NCBI GenBank assembly: GCA_963514095.1
Contig: OY741277.1
Coordinates: forward strand, 13,325,137-13,389,136
DNA: 64,000 nucleotides
Direction: 5' to 3'
Source of the DNA: Eutrigla gurnardus
Taxonomy: Eukaryota > Chordata > Actinopteri > Perciformes > Triglidae
Both the position numbers and the translations under genes were made by a program. Position 1 is the stretch's first letter. Every line of letters starts with the position of its first letter. Positions 13,089-23,780 of the stretch are shown piece by piece. The notes below the pieces were generated by a model that saw only the letters and a list, made by a program, of their open reading frames with translations, ran no database searches and was not told the DNA's origin.

Positions 13089-13691
13089 GTGTTGTGATAA
13101 AATACTGCATATGGCATAAATGCACTCATCCAATTACATCCGACCGATGTAGTCGACCAGAATGATTGGTCCAGTAGGAAGTTAGGAAAATAAATCCTGA
13201 AAATGACAAATCATTACATAATGATGTTATCACAGGTTCAGAATCCCTAAAGGTGGGTTTTTCTGGGGTGTTTTTTCAGAGTTGCCTCCACAATCAAGAA
13301 AAAAAAATTAATTTATATGGCAGGTCCTTGATGTCCTTGGAATAACAGCAAAAGGCCTCTCCAAAATGACATCTGTTACACATCTGTTTTGTCCACCATA
13401 TCCATGTTATTCATCCCTCATTCCTCCTCCTCTTCCTCCTCTTCTTCCACTCTACCAGCAACACTCTCTCTTTCTCCCTGCTCCTCCATCCCACCACTCC
13501 TCTTCATATTTATCTCTTCACCTCCTTTTTCCCTCTCTTGTTTCCATGTACAAGAAATTCTACATTTCTACAGCAGTAAAATAAATAAGGAGACTTTTTT
13601 TTTTTTACTGTGTCTGCTATTTCAACAGATGGTTTCATGTCTTTAATGTCCTCTTCCTCCTCCTCCTCAACCTTCCTCTCCAAACCCTTAG
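13089..13691 (+). other. Malic enzyme intron (603 bp)
   Basis: Contains a strong pyrimidine-rich tract (ctcctcctcttcctcc, about 13421-13540) and a second one just before the acceptor. Otherwise featureless. Confidence 0.9.
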
Positions 13692-13797
13692 GGTCGAGAC
13701 CACCTGACTCATGAGAAGGAGAGGTTTGCTCATGAGCACCCACAGATGGAGAAACTGGAGGATGTGGTTCGGAAACTGAAACCCACAGCTATCATTG
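13692..13797 (+). CDS. me3: NADP-malic enzyme exon, cofactor-selectivity segment
   Basis: The exon follows acceptor aaaccctta-g and precedes donor gtatta. It encodes GRDHLTHEKERFAHEHPQ to KLKPTAIIG. The Lys in HEKERF aligns with Lys362 of NADP-dependent malic enzymes, where ME2 has Gln; that residue is known to contact the 2'-phosphate of NADP. The KPTAIIG end is ME3-like. Confidence 0.95.
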
Positions 13798-14102
13798 GTA
13801 TTAAAAAAATATATTTTAAAAAGCATTTGATGTTTTAATAAGACAGCTATGTCGATGCTACATCTTGAGCAGATTGTCAGACTGCATGGTATCAGATATA
13901 GATAACACTGATGGATTGGATGCAAGGGCTCATCGACAGAGAGGACCGATAGTAGCCTACATTTGTAGACTTGAATGAGAATTTAGGGTCATAATTGAAA
14001 TGAAGATGAGCTGCAGAATTAAGGTGCTGTGTTTCAAGTTTTGGAGAGCTCCAAGGCTCCACTGAATAGGACACGTTGCACATTGCTGGCTTTCTGTTTC
14101 AG
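13798..14102 (+). other. Malic enzyme intron (305 bp)
   Basis: Short AT-rich intron with good donor and acceptor. Nothing else seen. Confidence 0.9.
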
Positions 14103-14245
14103 GTGTGGCGGCTGTTGCTGGAGCCTTCAGCGAGCAGATCATCACAAATATGGCCTCCTTCAATGAACGACCAATCATCTTTGCCCTCAGCAACCCGACC
14201 AGCAAAGCAGAATGCACTGCTGAGCAGTGTTACGCACTCACCGAG
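14103..14245 (+). CDS. me3: NADP-malic enzyme exon, FALSNPT substrate loop
   Basis: The exon follows acceptor tctgtttcag and precedes donor gtactc. It encodes VAAVAGAFSEQI to CYALTE. It contains ERPIIFALSNPTSKAEC, whose Asn in SNPT aligns with malate-binding Asn421 of ME2. AGAF rather than GGAF at the start favours ME3 over ME1. Confidence 0.96.
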
Positions 14246-14523
14246 GTACTCACTGAGGGCCCGTATTCCTCGCAGTTATATTCCCGTACAGGGCTATGAT
14301 TGATTTCGATCATCTCTAATGGACGGGTAAATAAAATGAATAATAATAGTAACTAGAACTCCTCCATGGCATTTTCCATGAGTGGAAAATAACGTGCGTA
14401 TTTGCCCCGAGATTTGGCTCTGGTTAAAAAATGTAATGGGATCTTCCTTTTCCATGTATTCTTTTGAAAGTGCTAATAATAATAATATGAAATAATCCAT
14501 TACTATACCTCATTGTGCTGCAG

Positions 14524-14697
14524 GGTCGGGGCATCTTTGCCAGTGGCAGCCCGTTTCAACCCGTCACCCTGTCTGATGGGAGGACCTTCTTCCCTGGTCA
14601 GGGAAACAACGCCTACATCTTCCCCGGTGTGGGCCTGGGTGTCACCGCCTGTGCCATCCGACATATTACTGAAGAAATCTTCCTCACTGCAGCGGAG
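14524..14697 (+). CDS. me3: NADP-malic enzyme exon, PGQGNN motif
   Basis: The exon follows acceptor ttgtgctgcag and precedes donor gtaaca. It has 58 codons, from GRGIFASGSPF to FLTAAE. PGQGNNAYIFPGV carries the second conserved Asn pair that contacts malate. The intron that follows (14698-16077) contains a hAT transposon relic. Confidence 0.97.
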
Positions 14698-14820
14698 GTA
14701 ACACTGACATACGGCTTATACACCCTTTTTACATCTTTTATATTAGTGTTAAATGAAGGAAGCATTTTACTACTATAGTTGGCCCAGGTGGAGCTCATTT
14801 TACCCACTTCATATAGGGTT

Positions 14821-15737
14821 CGGTGCTGCCAGATGAAAAATGCAGCAATGTCGTGACTGTGACTTTAAAATAATGTTACTTGAACAAAAATGCTCATATA
14901 TCAATAAATAACATGGGAACGGGTCAGGATGCACTGAATAGCAAAACTATCTCACGTGCAACACTTTACTCACTCAGAGCCTTTAGCTCAGAAGCACCTC
15001 AAAAATAGCTCACAATGTATTTTATATATAGTTCACTATCGAGAAAGCACGCTTACATGGGGTGTTTGAGTAGTGGAAGTACAAGTGTTTACACACTTGT
15101 TCACCCGCCTTCTTCCATCTGTAAGGCATTACACCAGAATACTCCGCCACCATCTCTTTTGAGCTGGCAGATAAGGTTCAATAGGTTGTCATCACCCTTT
15201 TTGGGTGACTTTTCAGACACCATCTGGACATTGCAACGGCCACAGAAGGCCTTTTTCTCGTTTGCAGCAACAGATTTCAGCCATCCCTTGAAAATCGTCT
15301 CAAACTCCAACACAGAGTGGTAAAGTTGCACTCATACCATTGTTTCGTTGTGTCAGTGGCTGTGCTGCCATGCGCTTTTTTTTTTCTATTTTTTTTTTTT
15401 CAGCTTCCGACTTCTGGAATTGAACTCATATTTACACTTAACATCAACTGACTAGGCTAACTGAATGAATGAACTATCACAATGCGAAGTTGAACTGCTG
15501 CGCAGTGAGCTGCTGAGTAAGTTGTATAGCTGGCAATAGAGTGGTGCAGGGCTGACTAATGTTTGTAGGCTAACCCCGGCAGGTAGCGTCACACGTGTTC
15601 CCAAACGTTGAACTATTGAACTAAAGGTATGAGCTGCAGGAGTGATTAGTGGCAAATCACAAGACATGTTTCCTTATTAATGTAATTATTGATCGGATAT
15701 CGTACAGTTGTTAATTATCGTACATCTGGCGACACTG
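14821..15737 (-). mobile_element. hAT-type DNA transposon relic inside the malic enzyme intron
   Basis: The ends pair as imperfect inverted repeats: CGGTGCTGCCAGATG on the left and CAGTGTCGCCAGATG read inward from the right, resembling hAT ends that begin CAGTGTTGCCAGAT. The flanking eight bases (atagggtt and atgctgtt) agree at five positions, consistent with an old 8-bp target duplication. Inside, on the minus strand (about 15101-15331), is the start of a transposase-like frame with FKGWLKSVAANEKKAFCGRCN, the N-terminal zinc-finger region seen in many fish hAT transposases. The rest of the transposase is missing. The element is about 0.9 kb, is dead, and lies between the FLTAAE and TLAHLV exons. 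Confidence 0.55.
15101..15331 (-). pseudogene. hAT transposase N-terminal fragment
   Basis: A 76-codon frame with ETIFKGWLKSVAANEKKAFC followed by GRCNVQMVSEKSPKK. The aromatic-WL-x-x-V spacing and the CxxC pair resemble the start of hAT transposases, with a BED-like finger. No DDE domain or dimerisation region follows, so it is a fragment. It lies antisense to the host gene. Confidence 0.45.
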
Positions 15738-16077
15738 ATGCTGTTGGGTTTAATAGTTATTAGTAATATAACATGTTGTAACAATCGTATTGCTTCTTCC
15801 TATCTTGTTCTTACGATATTCTGGAATAAAATGCACAATTATAAAACTAAAAATAATTCAAATTAATAATTAATTGTACACAGGTTTTAATTTGGATTTC
15901 ATGAAGGAAACAACTTCAATTTACTCAAGCATTAATGCCTCTGTGAAATACTTTCCCCCATGCAGTATTTTGTTAGGTTGCTTAAAATTCACACCTACCA
16001 TCTCTGTCTCTCTCCATCTGTATATGTCATAAACTTAGCTGAGAGTCATTTGGACTTGTGGTTTTACGATTCAACAG

Positions 16078-16176
16078 ACTCTTGCTCACCTGGTGACGGA
16101 GAAGGACCTGGCAGAGGGAAGGTTGTATCCTCCTCTCAGCTCCATCAGGGACGTCTCTCTCAACCTGGCTGTCAAG
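16078..16176 (+). CDS. me3: NADP-malic enzyme exon, GRLYPPL segment
   Basis: The exon follows acceptor attcaacag and precedes donor gtcagt. It has 33 codons, from TLAHLVTEKDLAEG to VSLNLAVK. The EGRLYPPLSxIRDVSL block is a hallmark of the C-terminal domain of animal malic enzymes. Confidence 0.96.
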
Positions 16177-16900
16177 GTCAGTGCTCAGTGTGACACACAC
16201 AATAAAGAACAGATGTACCTGTTCTGTTTCACAGAATATCAAAATCACTCGTCAACACACATCTGTGGTTAGGTGCTGGCAGCACAACAGTGCCTTTCCC
16301 AAATTATCTTATTATAATAAATATTAAATATGATGAACATGTGCTGATAAATAATGAAAACTATTACTTTCCGAAAAGGACCAAAAGGACTCAAGGACAA
16401 TTCCACTTTAATTGGTGCATAAAATTCATAAAAACTCAGGGAATTAAGTGTGATGGACAACATTTTTGTGGGATAGGACTTCCAGACCCTCAATGAATCT
16501 CCCCCTGAAGAGCAACATCAATGCAAGAGTGCATTTGACTTGTATTCTCTCTGCTGGCCATCAGGGGGCGACTCCTTTTGTTGCAACTTTGGTCAAAACG
16601 CTGCGTTCAACACTGTCACGTTTTGCCCAGCCGACCAATTACAGCGATGGAGGGGTGGGAAAATGATCTTACCCAAAAGATGTGATCAAATGTGTTTTAT
16701 GTCGGAGTATGTTATGGTCTCATTGTGTATGATATGCTGTTATTTTTACTGTGTACTTTATGGGGTTCTTTCAGACAAAATGTATTTTATGTAGCTCAAG
16801 ATCGTACAGGCCCACGTTACGAATGTTACTGTGTCTCTTGGAGATAAATGGGGACTTGTGAATCTGCAAAAACGTTTAATTCTCTCAACACCTGTTACAG
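16177..16900 (+). other. Last malic enzyme intron (724 bp)
   Basis: AT-rich intron containing a CTCF-like motif at 16558-16571 within a short fragment (gccatcagggggcgactcc) that is itself often seen in fish repeats. Confidence 0.85.
16558..16571 (+). promoter_or_regulatory. CTCF-like motif
   Basis: CCATCAGGGGGCGA matches the CTCF core CCASYAGRKGGCR at all but one position. Intronic, plus orientation. Occupancy cannot be judged from sequence. Confidence 0.35.
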
Positions 16901-17068
16901 ATCATGGAGTATGCCTATGAGCACAATTTGGCGACACTTCGCCCGGAGCCGTCCGACAAAGAAGCATACGTGCATTCAATCACCTATAGCACTGATTATG
17001 ATGAGTTTACTGCGGACTCGTACAGCTGGCCAGAGGACAGTATGACTTTCCAGTCATGCAAACTTTAA
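16901..17068 (+). CDS. me3: NADP-malic enzyme terminal coding exon with stop
   Basis: The exon follows acceptor cctgttacag and encodes IMEYAYEHNLATLRPEP to SMTFQSCKL, then TAA at 17066-17068. YSTDYDEF and DSYSWPED match the conserved C-terminal tail of malic enzymes. The last nine or so residues diverge from mammals, as usual for this tail. Confidence 0.96.
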   Translation: MMEYAYEHNLATLRPEPSDKEAYVHSITYSTDYDEFTADSYSWPEDSMTFQSCKL

Positions 17069-17560
17069 TGCGCTGGGCGGAGAGACAAGACGAGCCCCGG
17101 AGGAGTTTGGTAACTGACATGCAATATCATCCCAAGACATGATGTCGGCATATGAAAGAGGCTGTGTGTAGACTTTTCTCATTACTATATTACTGTGAAA
17201 TCAATGGTGGGCTTAATGTATTTAATATATCCCTCTCAGGTAGTGAACAAAAAAAACATTGTAGTTTTAAACTACAATTTAAGAAATAGTGAATTCACAG
17301 ATCACTGAAAGGAAGTAAGCTAATAAAGTGTGAAACAGAAAGCAGTTTGCAGAACTTCACGGGTTACTTCTAGTTGTTCTGTTCTAGGCAGTTACCTTAT
17401 GATTATATGATCCAAAAACTCTTTGTCAAATAAAAACGGTTTTGATTAATGTTTTTCATGTCTGATTACTGAATGTCTAGTGAAAAAGACTGGGGTGTGT
17501 TGAGTGTAATTCTTGGATATAAAAGGAAATTTGAATAAATATTTTGCCTACATGGATTTT
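17069..17560 (+). other. Probable 3' untranslated region of the malic enzyme gene
   Basis: Non-coding DNA directly after the stop codon. Two AATAAA hexamers, at 17429-17434 and 17534-17539, are reasonable polyadenylation signals and suggest 3' UTRs of about 380-490 bases. No other structure is evident. The true end needs transcript data. Confidence 0.5.
17429..17434 (+). promoter_or_regulatory. Candidate polyadenylation signal AATAAA
   Basis: AATAAA 361 bases after the malic enzyme stop codon, followed by T-rich DNA (tttttcatg, then a GT-rich stretch), which fits a downstream U/GU-rich element. A second AATAAA lies at 17534-17539. Confidence 0.45.
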
Positions 17561-20159
17561 CTTAGAAATGCTGTGAACAAAAGTTTATTTTTTTTTAATA
17601 GCAAAACACACTTGGTGTCTTTCTGTAGCTTTATTGTCGGTGCAAGACAGAATGTATAGACTGCTCATTTGGTCTCCCAGAGACACAAACTACCTTGATA
17701 AATGTCATATGTCATCTCTTGTCTACTTCCCTGTGAGCAAACAACTAGAAAATGCTCCTAAGGGGTTTCTGAAACGCATCATACGTTGCTCTGGCTCCCC
17801 CAAGAGGTCATCTTCTGTCATTGCAGCACAATTAGCTCTTGGTTTGGTTTCATAATCTACTGTTTTTTGGATCGATTTTAGACTTTAGCAGGAACCTACA
17901 GTAGCTAACCATATTGATATTAAATCTGTATGTGCTATAATACAGTAGAAAACAATTCCATACAAATAAAAAAATTATTGTGGTACGTGTGACCCATAAT
18001 TCGAAGCCATACATGCATACAATAAGTGGCGTGTATATGCAGGTCACGATAAAAGCAGCAGGGGAAACAAACTGGTTCGGTTGTGTATTTTGTGTCTGTC
18101 CACTGTCTGGTTTAAACTTAGGATGATTTTACATTAATTAATCAATCACTGGCCAGACAGTCAGTACCAGAGGCCTCGGCTGGCCTGATGCCCACTCCAG
18201 TCTGAAATCAATAGAGAAGCAACCAGACCAGTCAGCATTCAGTGTTGAGCGTCTCGCCCGAGGCACGATTTGGAGTGACAAACATTTGTTTTCCTCCTCA
18301 CCTCCATCAGCCCTGCAGCAACCACCACTCTGACATGATGATCAATATGTCTCAATGTCAACACCATCCAGTTGGCAGCCGGCTATAGGCCATAAACGGT
18401 ATAGCAGTATACCATGGGGATGCATATTTAACAAATCTGCTTAACAGAATAGATTAAGAGAGACGGGAACGTTTTAAGACATGTGCGGTGAACTTTGAAC
18501 CTCCAGTAAATCATAAAGTCTTTGTGCTCGGTCAAATAATGCATGTTCTACATTAGCAGTTCTTGTCAGACATGCACCATCACAGCCCTGTGTGGAATAA
18601 ACGCCTTCATCAACACCACCAGTCGCTACAAGTGTATTAATTTAACTAGATTTTTATTTGATTTTATTTAATACTATTACCACAATATAATTTTTTTTTT
18701 TTTTTTAGTTTTCGGCGTTGGTTCGGTCAAGTTAGACATTCTAACCAAATCTATTACTTTGAGCTATTACCCATTTCAACCATTCATCCATTACTTTTAG
18801 ACATGAACTCTACATTTAGCAATGTATTTCTGTTTTGTTTAGGTTAGGATTTTCTTTGTTTCTGTCAGTCACTCTTTCAACATTCTATCAAATGCTTTTA
18901 TCTAGCATTCAACCATTTAATCCCTTTAAATCTAGCTAAGTGAGTGGACCATGTATCCGTTGCGTTTAGCCGAGCTTGTTGAACCGTTAATTCTAAAGTT
19001 GACTTTCAGTAAATCTGCCGTATATCACTCTATCTCTGCTTCCCTCCCCACCGTGCAGCTCTCTGTCGGCACCTTGCTGGTCGCAGACGGGCCGGTTGAT
19101 TGGCAGCTGTAACCCAACAACATGTTGACCTTGTTCACAGTCTCGCATGAAATGGCAACTTGCTGAGACCTTGTGATCAGTGCCAATCGGTACAGGCCCT
19201 GAGGGAATGTCGCCTGTCTACCAATCCTCCCTGTCTGGCATTTCGCCCAAACAGCCACCGACGCTCACTCAAAACGTCCTGCTTGCATTTTCTGTAACTA
19301 AGCTCAGACAGCATCATTTAATCTATTTTCAGGACATTTGTTCATCTCCTTTCACAAGGTATAATGTATTTGTTTAATTTACCACTTCACCTTGAAGAAA
19401 TATTGCTGATACTGATTAACTGACTATAATTTTTACTCCCTTGCTTGATAGTCTTCCCTTGTAGTAGTGCGTCTGTGAGGAAGAGCAACCTCCTATAAAG
19501 ACCAGCAGAGGGTGATCTAACATATTGTTTGAACAGAGATCAGTAAAAGACACTATCATCTCTCCTTGCCAGCACATTTTCTTCTCTCATTCTCCTATAA
19601 GTCCCCTGCACTCTGTTGGTGGTGAATTAAAATGACACAGGTCAATTACTATAAATGCATTAATAGGCCAAACTATAAATCACTGCATTCACTCTGGTTT
19701 AATTTCACCAGCTATATCTTCATATATAATAGTTCAGCCTCATGTATTGTTCCTGCTCTTTGTATGACTCGGACAGTGAATGGGCATTTATATATCATTT
19801 ATATAACTGCCTATAATTGGCTCGATGGAATAAATTACATTATGCTCACATTACTTACTGCTGGTCTGTTAATTACTAAAAGGGCAGTTTCTGGTTAATG
19901 CTGCTGTCTGACAGAAATAAAATCAGACTTAAGGTCAAGAACAAATGGGAGGGATACACTTTTAATAACATTAGATACTTCTGAATAAATGTCCATAGCC
20001 TACTTTTACTAATGCTACAACAATTCAATTTGTATTTAAAATCGTAAATATTCCATTGCATTCAATCCCTCTGTTTTCCCATTATAAGCGTCAACATTGT
20101 GTGTGTGCTTGTGTTCTTCTGGTCTTTCATTTTCAAAAAATTTACATTTTTGTGAGCGC
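17561..20159. other. Intergenic AT-rich DNA
   Basis: Begins the gene-free interval after the malic enzyme gene. A poly-T tract lies at about 18691-18706. Otherwise unique sequence; no coding exon recognised. Confidence 0.6.
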
Positions 20160-20384
20160 GAGCTAGCTAGATGCTAGCAACTGGTCTAGTTAAATGCTAG
20201 CAACTGATTTAAATGCTAGCGACTGAGCTAGCTAGATGGATAGCCTATGAGCTAATTAAATGCTAGCAACTGATCTAGTTAGATGCTAGCAACTGATCTA
20301 GTTAGATGCTGGCTGATAGTTAAATGCTAGCAACTGATCTAGTTGGATGCTTGCAACTGATCTAGCTAGATGATAGCAACTGAG
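20160..20384. repeat. Minisatellite, ~23-bp unit
   Basis: About nine degenerate copies of a 23-base unit (gatgctagcaactgatctag plus tta). Units vary in length through small deletions. The gctagc core resembles the minisatellite at 28440-28573, but the units differ. Confidence 0.9.
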
Positions 20385-22194
20385 GTAGGGTAAAAACAAG
20401 GTTGTTATTGGTGATGCTTGAAAGACAAAAGGGGTTTGACACCAAGTTGAGTCTGACATTAAAGTTGAATATTGAACATGATATTGGATGATCATTCTGG
20501 TACCTGATGCTTATTTTTAAACAACTACCAGCTTAACTCTGAGCTGTGACTCAAAGACGTCATTTAGGGGGGCATTATTGTGGAGTGTGTGCTTGTGCAG
20601 CATTTTACCAGCTTTAACCTCTGACGTCTGGTCAATAACCAAAAGGCAGGATCCATAACACTGACAAAATAAACAGCTTTACTTTATGCAACATGTTGCA
20701 TAAGAGCGCCAAGACATGCTGTACTGTATATAAGATAATTATCTAAAGTAAGTCTCAGTAATATTTGTGGTGTGAGAAGTTGCTATAGCCTACTATGTGA
20801 CCTTTCTTTTCTCAGCAAATTCAGTTCTCTGCCTGGCTGGTGGTGGACTGAATGAGGACAATTATCAGGAAACCACCTCTGTTGAGCAGCTTCCCTACCG
20901 TTCTGCTGTCCCCATGAATGATTCTGTGAGTGATTTAAAGAGACGCCTCTGTTTCGCAGACAGTTCGTGAGGCCTGCCCGTCGCACAGGTTTTCGCCTGA
21001 GAGACAGTGGTGGGCGCAGGTTTCAGACAGCCTGTTGTTTGCCGGACGGGTACTACGCGCAGATACCAAGCAAGGAGCGCCAACGCCTTGACAACTTTTC
21101 CATAATTAGATGAAGCCCTGCGCTCAGCATGGGCATTCTTGCACTGAAACCTAACGTGACATGTGTGATCACAACCCAAAGTCGCGTTTAATTAATTGCT
21201 GTTGCCACACAGGGCGCGCAGACATCATTCCTTGCAGCGCTCATCACTGAAAAGAAAAAACAATGTTAATACCAAAATAGGCCGCCACTTAGCATTTGTT
21301 TTGTTTTTTTTGGACGAGGATGCTGTTCATCTATCCAACAAGTCAAGAGCAGAGAAATTTGACATGTTTTAGCCTAGTTTAGTTAAGCTACACAGCATGT
21401 TGCCTTTAGCTGTTGAGCATGTCTTTGCCGCCTTTTGAATGTGGGCACATGCTAGCCAGGCTTGTGCTTATTATTCTGCTGCAAGCTCCAGATGGATCAA
21501 CACATGCTGAAAATATTACAAGCAAGACATTTGCATGTGACCTAAATCCCTCACTTCTGCTCCACCATGCAAACAAGTCAGTCCAAAGACATTATTTCAT
21601 GACCCTGGATTGGGGATGGTTGGACTCCCACGCCATTATTAATATCATTATTATTAGCAGAATTCGGTTGATTAGTACAAAAGGCATTTTAAATGTGGAC
21701 TCAAAACAGATGACACTTGTGATCTTCCTGTAGCTTGAAGATCAGTACAGCTTTTATGGTATATTGTGTTTATTATTGTGGGCCTATGTGTAAAAGTTTT
21801 ATAGTGCTACTCACACGTTCATCAGCCTAAATGTTTAGGATGCAATACGAATAATGGAGGTATAAACAGAAGCTCCTATGGTTTGAATTTTATCTTCATC
21901 TAAGTGTAGACCATGGTCCAAAATAAATTGATCAGATTGATTAACAAAGAAAGGTAAGCCCACCATCACACTTGAGGCACTCAAGTCCAATAATAAGCCT
22001 GAATAGTGGCGCACCATTGTCCGAAATCACATTTAACATGCATGCATTTTTAAGACATTAACATGCATGTGTTTGCAACAATAGCTGTGTTTATTGTTTC
22101 TGGATCTTCATTAATTCTGTAATTGTTTGCTGCCAGTGATTTACTGCCAAGTCTTCTAAACATCAAAGCATGTTCCCCTTTTTCTGAAACCAGA

Positions 22195-22475
22195 CACAAC
22201 CCATTAAGTTAACATGCATATTGCATCTTGAGCTCAATAAGTTGCCTAATTAATTGTGAGAGGCAACAACAGCTTCTGGTTGTTGTGTGTGTGTGTATAT
22301 GGAAAGCATGTTGTCCCTCTTAGCTTGTGTGCTTGTGGTGCGTCCTGCCGTAGTGTGTGTTGCTGATTATAAATGAGGACAGCGAGGTGTGTGTGATGTT
22401 AATGCGGCCTTCAGTGCTCTTGCTGCCCATTAATAACCAGGTCGCCTTTGATGTGGCCACGGTGAGCGAGGTGGC
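22195..22475. promoter_or_regulatory. Candidate conserved non-coding element
   Basis: Unique sequence with homeodomain-type TAAT cores (cctaattaattg, cccattaataacc) and no low complexity apart from a short gt run near 22286-22296. Judged by texture only. Confidence 0.22.
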
Positions 22476-23237
22476 CCCTTTTCTTTGCATCAGTTGCGGC
22501 ACGTAAATCTGCCTGCTGTGTTATCCCCTTAACTACTCAAGGGTCCACCTGAGTTTGTCCACCTGACGGATACATTTAAAAAGCTGCATTTTTTTTCTTT
22601 TGACCAATATGTCGCAGTTTCCTGGGTGAATCCAGAGCGAAAACATTGTTTCCACATGAAATGATGTTGGAAAGCAGGGATTTGAGGCCAGTTTCTCATT
22701 TTAAAAATCACTTATGGTTGCACATTAAAGGAGCACTAGAGTGATTGCGTATTCATTTCCATAAAGTTGATGGACTTACAAGAGATAAATGAAAAAGGAA
22801 TAAATCAAAGCAGCAGAGGCAGAGAGTTCCTGGCTTTTGGGTCTCATGCATAATCACCAAAAACATTGGATCCTACATTTCCCATAATGCATCTTCTGCG
22901 TCTTTCATTAGACTTTCTGTGCCTGGTAAATGTCCACATCTTTCAACACTACAGCCATTTTGCTTATTTGTAAGCTAGTTATCTAAAAGTCAAAGTCAGA
23001 GAGAAGTGAAAATTAAGTTGTTATAAATAATATTATTATTATTTCCAACGGATTGGATGTATAATGTGAAAAGAGTTGCCATTGATGAACCCACATATTC
23101 CCCTCAGGAAAGATGGCACAATCGGTGTGTGTTAATGTCTTAGTTAGTTAGATCCTGATGGGCATGTTTACCAAAATTAAGGCTAATCAATATCTGCTGG
23201 ATCTGTAAATTAGCAATTGTTTACAACTTGTTTCTGC

Positions 23238-23250
23238 TGCCCCCTCGTGG
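23238..23250 (-). promoter_or_regulatory. CTCF-like motif
   Basis: On the minus strand CCACGAGGGGGCA, a close match to the CTCF core. Its orientation is opposite to the plus-strand motif at 28228-28243. Confidence 0.35.
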
Positions 23251-23708
23251 CCAAAAAACACGGTTTTAATTTATAATTCAACCTGCTTTGCCTTATAGAG
23301 ATAAAAACCAGACCAGAACAATCAGATAGACAAACTCTCCGGTGGAACATACAGGATTGCTGTGATATTTGTGATGCAACTTAAATTACTCTACAATATA
23401 ATGTGCACACATACAGTTTGAGGAATCCATTTTTATACCTCAAAGGTTGTTTTAAAATAGTTCTCTGTCGTGCCCAGTCATTGAATGTCTCGCAGGCCTG
23501 TAAAGAGCACCTGATCAGGCTCTTGACCTTGTGTTGAATGCTCCCTGTGCTTTCCTCCACTCCAAACCCAAATCTCCCCGCAATCGCCCAGTAGTTCAGG
23601 TCAGATTATTCCATGAAAAAAAAAATGCAAGCAGAATAGATCAATCAATGACAACTGAGCACAACGCTGGCTGTGATTGTTTGTGTCCCTGTCTTCATAA
23701 AATCATAC

Positions 23709-23780
23709 TGTGTGTATGTGTGTGTGTGTGTGTGTGTCCGTGTGTGTGTGTGTCCGTGTGTGTGTGTCCGTGTGTGTATC
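23709..23780. repeat. Compound GT repeat with CC interruptions
   Basis: Runs of GT separated at regular intervals by tccgtg, producing a higher-order pattern. It gives rise to spurious Cys-Val frames. Confidence 0.9.

Larger units (their letters stand above)
4950..17068 (+). other. me3: Malic enzyme gene, 3' portion (nine coding exons)
   Basis: Gene-level entry. Exons lie at 4950-5053, 10982-11091, 11640-11737, 12975-13088, 13692-13797, 14103-14245, 14524-14697, 16078-16176 and 16901-17068. They join in frame to 371 residues and a TAA stop, roughly the last 60 percent of a vertebrate malic enzyme of about 570-600 residues. The enzyme decarboxylates L-malate to pyruvate and CO2 while reducing NADP. 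The paralogue call rests on ME3-like stretches (GVAAxAGAF, EGRGIFASGSPF, NNAYxFPGV, IRHIxxEIFL, YAYxHNLA, FTxDSYxWP). ME1 differs at several of these, and the NAD-linked ME2 differs more. The N-terminus, which would show a mitochondrial presequence, is not in the window, so location is inferred. All junctions are GT-AG. The gene converges on prdm13. Malic enzyme identity is near certain; the ME3 rather than ME1 assignment is about 65 percent. Confidence 0.93.
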
